Notes under the pieces: generated by a model
Databases searched by the model: none
Seen by the model: the letters and a program-made list of their open reading frames with translations, nothing else
What the model was told of the DNA's origin: nothing
Position numbers and translations under genes: made by a program
Source: Henningerozyma blattae CBS 6284
Lineage: Eukaryota; Ascomycota; Saccharomycetes; Saccharomycetales; Saccharomycetaceae
Length of the DNA stretch: 64,000 nucleotides
NCBI RefSeq assembly: GCF_000315915.1
Contig: NC_020188.1
Span: 451,501-515,500, forward strand
Reading direction: 5' to 3'
Shown here: piece after piece, positions 50,661-62,529 of the stretch
How positions within the stretch are numbered: position 1 is the stretch's first letter
Layout: every line of letters starts with the position of its first letter

Positions 50661-52221
50661 TATTTGTCTTGCGCTTCTGTTACCGGGTCTCATAACAATT
50701 CATTATTATATCTTTTTAATAAAATAATCCATCTGGAGAAATGCTACATAAATACTTGGGGTTGTTAAAAGTCAGGTCAAATCAATTTGAATAATAATAT
50801 GCTTCAAGATACGTAACAAATAAAATGAAGTTTTTGGAATACTCTATTAGAATATTATATTATGTATAATAGTAGCGTGTTTCAACTAAGTGTCATAATT
50901 CAGATGACTTTGAGTGTATGAAATAATATAATTGACCAGTGTCCTGTTCATTCTCCCTGCTTGGTAATTACCGGTCGCCAACTATACTGATCTTGGTGAG
51001 TAATTTGATCATTTTCTGTAACCAGAGTCAGACTTAAAAACAAAAATTATTTAGTGGTGTTAAAATCGTAAAGCAATATTCTTCAATGTATTTTCATTGA
51101 AGTTTGTGAGTATCACACAAAATCTTTTCCTACCATCCTTTTCATTGGTAAAAGCCTGTATGCAATAAAAATATGCTGGCCAATTACGACTCTTTGAATT
51201 ATGTTAGCACAGATCTTATATACTACTGTGCAGAAGAATGTTTAATTTACCCATTATAATTGACTTCTGCTAAGATTCTAACTAGTTATACATGAAATCC
51301 TCAGCACTTTCTACAAGAGCAAGTTTATTTACAGAATATGTGGTATGGTTGTTAAATTTGCCTGTAGTTATATGCTTTTCTTCTGCGTTATTGCTTTTAT
51401 TTGCTTCTTGTAATCACTTATGTGTAAATTCTGTTTAATAATATGCAAATTTTCTGCTCCAAATATAAATTCATAGTTATAGAAGCTAGGCTAGCATAAA
51501 TAGCTATTCTTACATTGACATATATATATATATATAGATAGAATAAGAATCTTTTTTTTTTGGCAATCCATACTTGTATCTTTATTACAAAGAGATACAT
51601 GACAAATAATCAATTGTCACTGTTAAACCTAGTAATACTTTTGATTTATCAAAATTACTATCAAGGTTAGTAATATTCTTAAAAGGATGTAATTAAGTCA
51701 ATATTTCTTCCTGTGAGATTCACTTGAGAAATCATTCATTTAAGTCAATAATCTGAACACTGATTGAAGGAATATCATAGCCTATTGAGTCTGAGGCCTT
51801 ACTACAAGTTTGCACAATGTTATTAACAACTTGGCTTATTTAATTTTATTTAGCATATTACCATTGCAACGACCAGCTATTAAGAATGCAGAACTAAACT
51901 ATATTGAGGATTTACATCTAATTACTAGAACAATTCTTGCAACACAATGAACACAGTAATAGAGTTGGTTTGAAGACTCCAGCTTTTGTCATTGCAGTTG
52001 TTTTTGTGTTCCTTTCTACTTCTTCTTTTTTACGCAGAGCAAAGTTTTTTTCTCTCTATATATATTTGCCACTGTTGCAGTAAATTGTGTATGATTTTCA
52101 AAATGGTTTTCGTGATGCTTCTCATTCACAACTCATTATATTCTCGCAGTATAGTTCATTACGTTCAGTGTACTGTTCGCCCCGTGACCCCGCGTTTCAT
52201 ATAAAAAAGAGTTAGGTATGA
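50661..52221. other. Gene-free region between gypsy remnant and DCR2
   Basis: About 1.5 kb of AT-rich sequence without recognised coding content, presumably decayed transposon 3' parts followed by the DCR2 promoter. A TA repeat occurs near 51520-51535. Confidence 0.4.
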
Positions 52222-54213
52222 ATGCCTATGGATATGCCTATCCTTATTTGTTTATACAATAATAACAATAATGCAATGAAAATGTTTAGATTTAGATTAC
52301 CGTACCAAGTTTTAGTCTCTAAACGGTACTTACGAACGTTATTAAACATATTATTAATAGTTCTTGGAGTGTTAGTTGTGTATGCAACACATCAAAAGAT
52401 AATATTTCGTCATGAGTTGCCTATTGAATTTACATTTGATGAAAATTACTTCCGTCATTATTACGAATCTTTCCCTGAACAGAAACAATTTGATTACTTT
52501 GCTGGTGATAATGACTATTACGACAATTATTACAAGTTGAATAATATGGTCCCACCGGGTAATGTAATATTGAATATTGGAATTCAAGATTGTACGAATG
52601 TGTTTAACTTAAATATGTTTTGTACTAACAAAGACTCTTTGGCCTCTATTCTTTCATCTGAGGACTCTTTAAATACAGTTGCCAATTACACTGCACGTAC
52701 AGTTCTACGTCCCGATATAAGCGTAGATTCGAGATATTTTTCACGATACGTTTATTTCGATTCCATACCATTGGAAACACTTTTACAATTAGAAGTGCCT
52801 GAATTACAAATACCTCTATTACAAAATGCTCCTGATGAATCATCAACAATCAATTGGCTCGGTATAATCTTCCGTCACACTACTTTGCAATCTCTTCTTT
52901 CTTCGGACCAACCTCTCGCCACGCATGCATACCAACATGGTCTAATATCTAATGCAGATGTGTTATTCGGTCATGACGCAGTAGAACCTCGACCCAATTA
53001 CGCTTTACAAGGGGTTATTGCTAACGGTTCCGACTCGCTCCCTGCATGGCTTTCGCTTCAGATATTCTCACCACCTCAGCGGCTATCACACCAAGACGGT
53101 CCTCGCCTGACAACTGACCCTGCAAATCATAAATTCAAAATTGTGCAATTGGCAGATCTACACTTGAGTACTGGCTATGGTGTTTGTCGAGACCCATTTC
53201 CTGCCAACCTTATAGCTGACGACGGTTCATGCCATGCAGACCCATTAACTTTACAATTTGTATCACAAGTCCTAGACGAAGAACAGCCACAATTAGTAGT
53301 ATTCTCTGGTGATCAAATCATGGGTGACAGATGCAAGGCAGATTCTAAGACTGCTTTACTGAAAGCTGTGGCACCTGTGATCCAACGTGGTATCCCTTGG
53401 GCTATGATCTGGGGTAACCATGATGATGAGGGCTCTATGGACCGTATCGAGATCTCTGAGTTTGCAGCTGCTCTCCCTGGCTCACAATTTCAATTCACTC
53501 CCTTTGACACTTCTGACAACACATTTGGGGTGGGAAATTACCTCCTAAATGTATACGATACTCAAGACGTTACACAGGTTACCCCTGCATTTACCCTATA
53601 CTTCCTAGACTCTCACAAGTATGCCACTACTGGCCGTTTCTCTGCTGGTTACGACTGGGTCAAACCCAAACAACTTCATTACTTCCAATACCAACACGAC
53701 CAATTACCGCCTACAGAACCTCAACACATCAGCATGGCATTCCTTCATATCCCAGTACCAGAATACCGCAACTTGCAATCCAATCGTCCGGAAACTCGCG
53801 GCGAATTAAACCCCTTCGTAGGGAACCACAAAGAACCTGTGACTGCTCCTGCGCGTGATTCAGGCACTCTATCAATGCTTCAACAGCTGGGTATCTCTGT
53901 CGTATCATGTGGCCATGATCATTGTAATGATTACTGTTTAGAAGACGACTCAACAGGCAGCGATGTATGGCTATGTTATGGTGGTGCTGCAGGTGAAGGT
54001 GGTTATAGTGGTTATGGTGGAACAGAACGTAGAATACGTATCTACGAGCTCGATGCAAAGGCAGGACGTGTAGTCACTTGGAAACGCAGAAGAGGTAGCA
54101 TGAACGAGGCACGTGACTACCAAGTTTTAGTTGACCGCGAAACTGAATCAGACCTGCACGTGCCCGAAGTGCCGGACTTTCCGAGGGCACCACAGGCGAG
54201 CGATATGCAGTGA
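52222..54213 (+). CDS. DCR2: Dcr2-type calcineurin-like phosphoesterase, membrane-anchored
   Basis: Dcr2 is a metallophosphatase that promotes G1 exit (through Sic1) and dampens the unfolded protein response (through Ire1). A hydrophobic segment TLLNILLIVLGVLVVYATH (about residues 39-57) is a signal anchor. The metal-binding core of the phosphoesterase is visible: QLADLHLSTG, VFSGDQIMGD, WGNHDDEGS, FLHIPVPEY and SCGHDHCNDY (about residues 310-575). The end GYSGYGGTERRIRIYELD is shared with Sia1 and Dcr2. At 663 residues it is longer than yeast Dcr2 (578). Sia1 is the closest alternative, but LST7 and RSC1/RSC2 next door support DCR2. The start could be the codon at 52276 (MKMFRF), which removes 18 residues. 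Confidence 0.87.
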   Translation: MPMDMPILICLYNNNNNAMKMFRFRLPYQVLVSKRYLRTLLNILLIVLGVLVVYATHQKIIFRHELPIEFTFDENYFRHYYESFPEQKQFDYFAGDNDYYDNYYKLNNMVPPGNVILNIGIQDCTNVFNLNMFCTNKDSLASILSSEDSLNTVANYTARTVLRPDISVDSRYFSRYVYFDSIPLETLLQLEVPELQIPLLQNAPDESSTINWLGIIFRHTTLQSLLSSDQPLATHAYQHGLISNADVLFGHDAVEPRPNYALQGVIANGSDSLPAWLSLQIFSPPQRLSHQDGPRLTTDPANHKFKIVQLADLHLSTGYGVCRDPFPANLIADDGSCHADPLTLQFVSQVLDEEQPQLVVFSGDQIMGDRCKADSKTALLKAVAPVIQRGIPWAMIWGNHDDEGSMDRIEISEFAAALPGSQFQFTPFDTSDNTFGVGNYLLNVYDTQDVTQVTPAFTLYFLDSHKYATTGRFSAGYDWVKPKQLHYFQYQHDQLPPTEPQHISMAFLHIPVPEYRNLQSNRPETRGELNPFVGNHKEPVTAPARDSGTLSMLQQLGISVVSCGHDHCNDYCLEDDSTGSDVWLCYGGAAGEGGYSGYGGTERRIRIYELDAKAGRVVTWKRRRGSMNEARDYQVLVDRETESDLHVPEVPDFPRAPQASDMQ

Positions 54214-54333
54214 TGATTATATGTTTATGTATTATTTATATTAATAATGTAATATTTACAAGAATGCAAGAACAAGATTGTAGAAAAGGAAACGAAGCAA
54301 AAAAGAAAAACAATTAAGCCAAAAGCGTCTAGT

Positions 54334-55089
54334 ATGGATATGTTCATTTCGCTGTCACATTTTTGTGATAAGCACGGACCAAGAGTGTTATTAGTCACCC
54401 AGATGAATTTCAACTCTAGTGACAATGACCCCCTGTTGTTACCTGATTACCCACTAGAATCGTATTGCGATTCATGTATATTACATTTTCCACCAGTATC
54501 TACCAAGCAAGATATACGATCCATGCGTAGTGTCTTGACGCATCACAACCATCAAATATCTTTTGTATCGACTCAATATTCTTCTATACGTTATCAATTA
54601 TTATCCTCTATAATACGGAAAACTTTTTCCGAAGAAACAATGATTTACGATATGACTCCTATGATTTTCCAAGATGACATCAATAAATTAAATTTTGTTA
54701 TGGGGTTCAAATTACATGATGAAAACGCAAGAGGTAATGAACGACGGTATTGTTTAACATTTTCTATCGATTCTACAGATCATTTGCAATCGATGCAATT
54801 ACTCTCAGCAAACATAGATTTTATTATTAATGGCTTCCAAAAGATGATTGGTTATATTAAACAACTTAGAGATGTACAATTGAATACGTTAGCAAAACAA
54901 GGGCAATTGGATGATAATTTGACGCCAATTATAAGTACTTATTTGAGAGGGAATAAGACTAAGTCATCCAAAAATTTGACTTGTTTGACTAATGATAAGG
55001 GGATTTTTGTAAAGTTGCATAAGTGGAATACTTTTTTGTTAAGTTCTTTGTATAAGAAGTGTCATGAAAAGTACGAGCGTGACGAGTAG
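54334..55089 (+). CDS. LST7: Lst7, folliculin-like subunit of the TORC1 activator
   Basis: Lst7 is the yeast folliculin relative; with Lst4 it forms the GTPase-activating complex for Gtr2 on the vacuole, passing amino-acid signals to TORC1, and it affects Gap1 sorting. The protein starts MDMFISLSHFCDKHGPRVLLVTQ, the folliculin longin-domain opening, and includes CDSCILHFPP and FVSTQYSSIRYQLLSSIIRKTFS. The whole length, 251 residues (242 in yeast), is the longin domain plus a short helical tail. It follows DCR2 by 120 bases on the same strand. In yeast LST7 is beside RSC1 and faces it as here. Confidence 0.94.
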   Translation: MDMFISLSHFCDKHGPRVLLVTQMNFNSSDNDPLLLPDYPLESYCDSCILHFPPVSTKQDIRSMRSVLTHHNHQISFVSTQYSSIRYQLLSSIIRKTFSEETMIYDMTPMIFQDDINKLNFVMGFKLHDENARGNERRYCLTFSIDSTDHLQSMQLLSANIDFIINGFQKMIGYIKQLRDVQLNTLAKQGQLDDNLTPIISTYLRGNKTKSSKNLTCLTNDKGIFVKLHKWNTFLLSSLYKKCHEKYERDE

Positions 55090-56939
55090 TATTGTGAGTG
55101 GTAGATAGTGAGTGAAAAATAATACAGCGGGCATGACGAGTTGTGTCATGAGCATTACCTTGCGAATATAAGAAATAATACTACTTCTGGCAAGTAGTTC
55201 TGCAAGTAGCGCTACGAATAGTTCAAGCAATTATGTTGCTTGAGACAATACTCGCTATATAATTGTATATTAGTCTCATCATTTGTGTAATAGAGTAGCA
55301 CAGCATTGGAATTAACTTCTACCTGAGTAACTCAAAAAGTTATCACCAGATACATATAATATTGTGAAAAATACTGTGTGGCAGTGGTTACAGGGAGCTG
55401 TGTTAAAAAGTTTAAATACTTCTGGTGGTACAACACGCGTTGTGAGTAAGTACTTTTGCAAATAACTTTTTGCCGCAGGTACTGCTAACGCCATGAGTGA
55501 TAATTAAGGTAGTATTAAAACTTTGTTCGTAGATAGTCACTGTGAGTAATCTCATTCATCTTGTCTTTAAACTTTCATTTTCTAAACAGTCTTGATATCA
55601 GAGGAACCTGAACGAAAAATGTGGAGATTTATTTTCTTGATAATAATTATCGACTAACCGGAACAAATGCTAAAAAACATTTCTTTTTTACCTTGTAAAA
55701 TAGCAACATCAATCTTCCACCAGAATGTATGAACCTTAACCTGTTGTTATTTATTAATGTGGGTGGTATCTATTAAAGATTATCTTTAAAGTTTTCTTGT
55801 AGAGATTTATAATTTTTTACCATTTATTGTTCTTTTAATTAGAATGTTCTTGATAAAAAATATTAGAATATTTAACAATAATCCAGTACATTGTTTCAAA
55901 TCTCGGACTTTTCATTTTTACATTGTGGTTCTAGGATTTTTCTTCTACTGTTTAAAAAATTTAAGGTATTCTTTCCTAAAGTTAAATTAACTGGTTAGGA
56001 GTAGAGGGGTCCCAGTAATTCATTTATCACTATAGATATTATTGCTAGATATTTATAGTCTTTATACATACAACAATAAATATACTGTCTTAGGATAAAA
56101 GATAGTATAACGTGAATATACGTGCTAATAAAAACCCCAATTAGAAAATTCATTGTCGTTAATTAAACATGAGAGATAAATAACTCTTGTGAGGTTAATT
56201 AGGTGAAAAATTTTCACTTATAGACGACGATGAATTGACTTCTCTTGTGCAAAAAATAATGTATAAATTGCCAATATGTCAGTCGACATCTAATCTTTAT
56301 ATTTTTATATTTTCTATAATTTTAATTCCTACTCAAAAGGGTGGGAGGTTTCTATACTATAAAATACTTACTAAAAAACAGAATTATTCTCTTAATTATG
56401 ACAAACCGCAATACTAATATTAAGGATTCAAATGTCGTACAATACTAATAGAGAAGAAAACAAAGTTAGTAATTCATGGATAAATAAAGATATAATTAAA
56501 TTATCGGAGATCTTATTACAGTGAGTATATCTAGAAATACGAACTTTCTAGTTTAAAACAAGTTAGTTACTTTAATTATAATATTGTTTTATGTACTTCA
56601 AATTGAAGCCCACTTTGAGGGCTACACTAAAGTATTAATTCATGCTTTAGGTTACTATTGCTGGCTAGTATTTTTTTATTCAATATTACCTTCCACAAAG
56701 GTTTCATGGCAATAATTCTCACATCTAAGAGCATAATCCTTTAAGATATTATTATTGTTATGAAATTATGCCAGTTGTACTTCCCACGTCTTATTTTAAA
56801 CTTGTTTAAATCAATTGTCCTGCTTACAAATATTTATATATTTCAAGAAATATTACGTGCTTTATATATATTTATTTATCATTAATATTACAAAATTATA
56901 TTACAAATATAAATGAATAAAATGCATGGTCTCATCTTT
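55090..56939. other. Convergent region LST7/RSC1 with repeat copy A
   Basis: 1.85 kb with no intact gene. The first 450 bases contain Ser/Ala-rich reading stretches (such as ASSSASSATNSSSNYVA near 55190) broken by stops, possibly decayed coding or low-complexity sequence. Repeat copy A (56042-56423) is listed separately. The rest is AT-rich. Confidence 0.4.
56042..56423 (-). repeat. Dispersed repeat copy A (LTR-like)
   Basis: Read on the minus strand, 56136-56042 matches 62666-62761 with about 8 mismatches and one gap in 96 bases. The homology continues more weakly to 56423 and is collinear with 61799-62215. It holds TATGTATAAAGAC and an AT-rich block after AACCTCCCACCC. The length, scatter and tRNA-proximal relatives suggest an LTR-derived family, but ends and target duplications are not resolved. 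Confidence 0.65.
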
Positions 56940-59672
56940 CTAGTTATTAAATGATGATAGCTTATATGAAATAAATTTTGCAGATGGTCTCAACCCTAAA
57001 GGAAATGTTCCCGATAAAGATCTACTTTCATTTTCTGTATCTTCCAATTCATCATTTTCCAAAGCTTGTGCATCTTTCTTTATATTTTGATTATGTCTTG
57101 TACAACCAATCGGTTTAGAATTTTGTTCCGTTTCAGATTCAACTTCTTCTTCAAATTCTTCATATTCGAATTTCCTTTTTTTATGAAACCATCTATTTAA
57201 AGGAATGTCATAACAATCATCATTAGAATTTATTAATCTTTCTTGAATGATAACACTTGGTCCACGAAACCATAACACTTCGCCACGTGGCCTGCGTGCC
57301 AATGGTTCGGAAGTCTTGGGTAATCTACGTAATTGGGCTCCAAAATTCTCTCGTTGAAGTAATTCAGAGTTCTTGGTAATTGAAATTGGTAAAATAAAGG
57401 TTCCTGGTTTATCAACGACAATTTGACTTAAAGCTGATTTAGAACCTTTCGATGAAACATTATTTAAAATATCTGTTATCTTGTTATAGTTTGAAGATAA
57501 TTTTCTTTTTTTTAACTGTTGTTGTTGGAACTGTTTTTGTAGTTGATGTTGTTTTAAAACATCTGCAGTCAAAGCACCTGCCCTGTTAGTAAGACCTGTT
57601 AATGGTAAATTCGATAGCGTACTAGTGTGGTCTGAATTGATATTAAGAGCATTGTTTTGAGCTGTAATTGGAGACATAGAATTACCTCGAGAGTTTATTT
57701 GATTAAAACTTGGAATTGGTGATTTGAAAGATGGTGATGCTGACTGTTGTCTTAATGTAGGTAATCTAGTTGAGGAGGAAGTAGTTTTGCCGTAACTAGA
57801 AGCACTTGGATATCCGGATACTATAATAGTGCCTGTCGCAAAATCAATTTTACCTTGTTCATGAGGATCTCCCGGTCTAATTATATAACGAGGACATTCA
57901 GATGAAGTTGAATATTCTCCTAAATCATCTTTTTCTAATTTAGGTCTTAAGTAAACAGCACCAATTAATGGTGGAGCATTTGGAGCACCTTCAGTAGGTT
58001 GTGGTATTGGGTCATTGATAGTAGCATTTGGTGGTAGTTTATCCTTTAAAGGTGATGGGTATTTAAAGAATTTTCTACCATTTACTGGTATTGTGCTATC
58101 ATCAATATTTCTAATTTCTTCTGGTAAACAAGCTTTCCAAGTTCTAATTTTATTAAAAACCTTATCATTTTCATTATAACGAAATTCACAAACAAATAAG
58201 GGGCCATCAATTTTTTTAGCTATATCACCACGTTGGAATCTAGTAAAATGGATAACGTATCCCTTCCCCACCAGTTCATCTGCTAAATGATCTCTATATT
58301 GGCCAGTCTTCATAACTTCATTTTTGTAAAATAATCTATCAACTCTATGAACTGTTTGTTCAGGTCTAAAATACCAGCAACAGTTAATCCATGTTTTACC
58401 ATCCTCAGTTTTCCAAATTTTAAAGATTTCACCAACAGTAGGCTTTACACCTTCGGCTGGATTACGAATTAATACCCAATCTCCAACTTTATAATTAATA
58501 CCTTTAACATCAACTTCTCCAATAGGTACCCTTGTTTCACCTTCTGGTAAAAATGAACGGTCAGGTTTTGCTAATTCATGTTTACACCATTTATCAAATT
58601 TTGTTTCTAATCTCATAGCTGTTTTTATTCTTTCAGATTCATCTTTAAATAAAGATTTGTAGGTAGATATCATTATTGAAAAATCGTCTTGGAATTCTTT
58701 GAAATTTTTATAGGTTCTTGTTAAAACTTTTGTTCTGATATCATCTAGCCAAATTGTTTTAGATAAAATAGCATTGGAAGAATCCAGTTGTGAATTTCTT
58801 TCGAAATATGCTACTAATGGTCTACCAGTTACGTCATTTTCTTTCCTTAGTAATTTTAATACATTTTTCATACGTTGAATATATGGGAAATCAATAATAG
58901 GTGGTCTACCTCTCTTCACATATTTCTTGCGTTCAGTTTTGATTTCATGGTGATTTAGTGGAGGGGTTGGAGAGCCAGGTTCTGAATAAATACTTGATTT
59001 ATTTCTAGTGACCCTTCTTGAAGATCTTCTTCTGCTTGTATCTATATAATCATCATCTCTTTCACTTTTAAAATTAGAACTGCCTTCAGGGTTATTATTC
59101 CCAGTATCTGCATCAGAACCGTTTTCTTTTTCATATTCTAAATTTTCTTCTTCGTTTACCTCCTTTACAGCTGCCTCTTCTTCAGCTTTTTTGAGATTAA
59201 TAACAGCCTGCTTAAATGTAGTTGCTCTTTTGCCAATAGGTATTATTGGAGTTATTTCTTTATCCGGTAAGGGTTTTTCATCTGGTAGAGGGCCAAGGTA
59301 AGGAATTTCCAAATGAGGGTAAATTTTTTTTAGTCTTGGAAAACATACTTCCATTAAATGTTTTTGAAGAATATTGGCGTCTACATAAAAAACAGAATCT
59401 TTCGTATTATAAGTCTTGGCATTCCAAGGTATTTGAAAAATATCATTGATGAAATATTGGGCATCAGTATAATGAGGAACTCTTTTCTTTAACGTGTTAA
59501 ATGATATTGGGGTTTTAATTACTGCATAATATTCAGGAAGTTCCTTTTTTGTTGGAAGTGTATTAAAAACCGGGTGGAGTTCTTTTCCATCTGCATCTTT
59601 AATTGTAAAGAATTCGTTATATTCGTCTCTGATATGTTGGCGGAGAATCTTAAAATCAGGATCTTCGCTCAT
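56940..59672 (-). CDS. RSC1: Rsc1/Rsc2-type subunit of the RSC chromatin remodeller
   Basis: Rsc1 and Rsc2 are alternative subunits of RSC, which slides and ejects nucleosomes. Domains in order: bromodomain 1 (about residues 5-115), an acidic linker, an AT-hook (VKRGRPPI, about 247-254), bromodomain 2 (about 262-365), the BAH domain (about 395-520) with YKVGDWVLIRNPAEGVKPTVGEI, then a Gln/Ser-rich part (QKQFQQQQLKKRK) and the conserved C-terminal segment. There are 910 residues from the ATG at 59672; the frame continues only to a TTG upstream. Yeast Rsc1 has 928 and Rsc2 889. The duplicates cannot be told apart here: LST7 supports RSC1, DCR2 supports RSC2. Confidence 0.95.
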   Translation of the reverse strand: MSEDPDFKILRQHIRDEYNEFFTIKDADGKELHPVFNTLPTKKELPEYYAVIKTPISFNTLKKRVPHYTDAQYFINDIFQIPWNAKTYNTKDSVFYVDANILQKHLMEVCFPRLKKIYPHLEIPYLGPLPDEKPLPDKEITPIIPIGKRATTFKQAVINLKKAEEEAAVKEVNEEENLEYEKENGSDADTGNNNPEGSSNFKSERDDDYIDTSRRRSSRRVTRNKSSIYSEPGSPTPPLNHHEIKTERKKYVKRGRPPIIDFPYIQRMKNVLKLLRKENDVTGRPLVAYFERNSQLDSSNAILSKTIWLDDIRTKVLTRTYKNFKEFQDDFSIMISTYKSLFKDESERIKTAMRLETKFDKWCKHELAKPDRSFLPEGETRVPIGEVDVKGINYKVGDWVLIRNPAEGVKPTVGEIFKIWKTEDGKTWINCCWYFRPEQTVHRVDRLFYKNEVMKTGQYRDHLADELVGKGYVIHFTRFQRGDIAKKIDGPLFVCEFRYNENDKVFNKIRTWKACLPEEIRNIDDSTIPVNGRKFFKYPSPLKDKLPPNATINDPIPQPTEGAPNAPPLIGAVYLRPKLEKDDLGEYSTSSECPRYIIRPGDPHEQGKIDFATGTIIVSGYPSASSYGKTTSSSTRLPTLRQQSASPSFKSPIPSFNQINSRGNSMSPITAQNNALNINSDHTSTLSNLPLTGLTNRAGALTADVLKQHQLQKQFQQQQLKKRKLSSNYNKITDILNNVSSKGSKSALSQIVVDKPGTFILPISITKNSELLQRENFGAQLRRLPKTSEPLARRPRGEVLWFRGPSVIIQERLINSNDDCYDIPLNRWFHKKRKFEYEEFEEEVESETEQNSKPIGCTRHNQNIKKDAQALENDELEDTENESRSLSGTFPLGLRPSAKFISYKLSSFNN

Positions 59673-61798
59673 TGTATATAACCTTATAGACAAAAAAATA
59701 CGAAGTTATAAATGTAAAATGGTAGCCTATGTGTTCAATTTGTTGTAGAATTTTGAAGAATCTAGCAAAATTATTCTTTAAATAATTTTTTTGCTTAGCA
59801 AATTGTTTCATTTATCTCTATTAATTTTTAACGATTGTTGTTTTTTTACGCGACGGATCGGATAAAAAGCGCCAGTTAGAATTAATTAAATTTAGAAAAT
59901 TGGAAAAAAATATCCAAATATGACATGGTATAAGCATCACTGAATTACCCATTTGTATCCAAACTATACAGTAGAACTGTAAACTTTCTTAATTTTATTG
60001 TAATATATCTTTGGATCGTTCAATAATCATTAAGAAAAATAAACCAAAAACTCTCATTAGATGAAAACTTTCTATCTGAATTGTACACAATGGAAAAAAT
60101 ATGATTGTTACGTTGTTAAAATACGTTTCATAGTTTCAAACTAGATTAGTTATTTAGGCACGCCGAAACCAATAAAACCATGGAAGATTTATGAAGCTAA
60201 TAAGGCATTTTTTGGTGAATAAACTCCTTTGAATGTACAAATCATTATATCATTTTAAAAATGAATAAATTAATTCTCCAAGGGAAAGGGTCAAGAGTTA
60301 TAGATATTTACAATTTATAACAAAATTAGATGAACAAAAACAAAATGTTTAGAATCTTTTAGAAAGGTGAGTATATAAAAGTTGAAGGAAAAGTAAATTT
60401 TCTACCAGAAATAAGTCATTAATTGATTATATATTATAAACTATTGGCAACCGTCAGGCTCAAAATAGATACGCTTTAGGATCTCTATAGAATCTTTCTT
60501 TCTAAATTGAATGCTCACCTCTAGTCAGTGCATGCTTAGTACACGTTGGTTCTTCTTGGCTTAGTATCCTTATAAACTTGTATGCTAATAACAGCTCGTA
60601 TTTTTACGAGTAATTATTAAATTATAGTGGTTATTACTTGTAGGTCTTAATGGTATAACCATTTGATGGGTTATATAACCCTCACAGCAGCTAATAAAAT
60701 ATAAGAGATTCAAGTATATTCTTGATTTTCTTGGTTGTGTGGTACTCTATTCAAGAATCACGACAACTAGATATTCTCACTAGATATAAAAAAGGGCAAT
60801 ATCCTTAGCTTGGGATAATAGATGTCTATTTTATAGAAAAGATATCCTTTTCTAAGCTAGGATTTACTGAAATTTGGTGAATAATGCCACGATATAGAAA
60901 CTATATGATGCATTGTGTCATAAATTATAGAAATACGGGGTAATTAAGCTCTAATCAAAAGTTATGTATATTTTTAGGTCTACAATTCATAAGTCATGCC
61001 ACCTGTTATATAATGTTGTAAATTAGTTAGTCAAACTAAAAATATGTTGTGTTTTAAATATTAAATTATGCCCCTCTACCATTATCACTATCCATAGTTG
61101 AAAAATGGGTTGATTTGAAGATATACAATGATGTCCTATTTGGAGTACGTGAAGGTGTGGTGTGAATACTATACTAAGCTAAAAAAAAACTTCCTCTACT
61201 AGTGAATTTTTAAACGCAATATTCAATATGTACTTGTATTTCTGTTTTTCAATAAAATATGTTATATTATGCACCAATAGTAAATATTAAAAATATTGCC
61301 CATATAGTATTATGCTATCTTGCCAGTCCAGCTTGTATATAAAACTAGTCCAATTCCCAGTATTGTCTAATTCTTGTTCATAGTTTTATATATTTTGTAT
61401 ATAAAAAAGAATAAAGTCTATAAGAGCAACAATCGTAAGGTAAAATATCATAACGAACCATTACAATACTCCAGAGACTCTTTGTGAAATAAAAGGCCTA
61501 GAAACTCTGGAAAATGCATGCCTTTCAAGAACGACAACGTAATATACTGATGATGTAGTTAGAAGAGAGTTACCAAAAAAACTAGCAAAAAGAGATCTAT
61601 TAAACATTAGAACCATCTGAACACTTGAGCTGCTCAAATGGTAAAGAGAATATAGGATCTTAGAGGAAGGGGATGGAGCTCTATCAGCAAATAGAAGAAA
61701 ATAATGAGTGATAGAATTTCAAAATAACCTGCCCAGCTACAGTTCGCCTAGTTTCCATCAATAAGACAAAACTTGTATTATCGGAAGTATAAGTTGTA

Positions 61799-62215
61799 TT
61801 AATATTAGAGTCCGACATTATTTAAAGAATAATTTTGTTGTTAATAGTAAAGTTATATTAAAAACCTCCTACCCTTCTGAATAGAAATAAAATATATAAA
61901 AATAAATATAAGAAATACAAGCTTATAAACGAATTTATGCAGGCTATTTATACGTTTCAATTTTGGACGAGAAGAGCCAATTCATGTTCTATACCTAATG
62001 AAAATATTTTCACTTAACTTACCTGTTTAGTGCATCATGATAATTATAATTAGATATATAATATTATGACACATCATTTATTTCAATAGTTAATCTTATG
62101 ACACATGAATTACCTAATTGGGATTTTATTAGTATTATTATTTGTACATCATACGCTTCTATTATTCCTAAACTAGTAATTATTACTTGTTTACGCATAA
62201 AGACCTATTATATTG
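61799..62215 (+). repeat. Dispersed repeat copy C
   Basis: This segment is collinear with copy A in inverted orientation. Matching anchors are TTAATATTAG (61799), AACCTCCTACCC (61863), AATTCATGTT (61980), a GAAAATATTTTCAC block, GGGATTTTATTAG (62120) and ATAAAGACC (62195). It is more diverged than A versus B. Confidence 0.55.
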
Positions 62216-62529
62216 GCCAGCGGTCAAACTGTTCAAAATATTGTTGCTCATAGTTTAATTCTTAGTTAAGTAATCTGTTTGAATAATTATTATATTATTA
62301 TTATAAAAAATCTGCTTGCTTCTTTCGAAAGGGAATATATAATATATACAGGATATACAATGAACAGTTGTAAACTTTTGGGATATTTTTGTGGTAATTT
62401 ATACTCCAAAAAATGGACAGATCCACCATCAACGAATTGATGGTCTGATATTAAAATAGAACCTATCACATCCTAATAACTTCTTAATAAAACTACTTGG
62501 GTATATTTAGTAGTGAGGCCACGTATGCT

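Noticed and set aside
59673..59693. Extension of RSC1 to 59693
   Set aside because: The codon there is TTG. ATG at 59672 begins MSEDPDFK, just before the first bromodomain.
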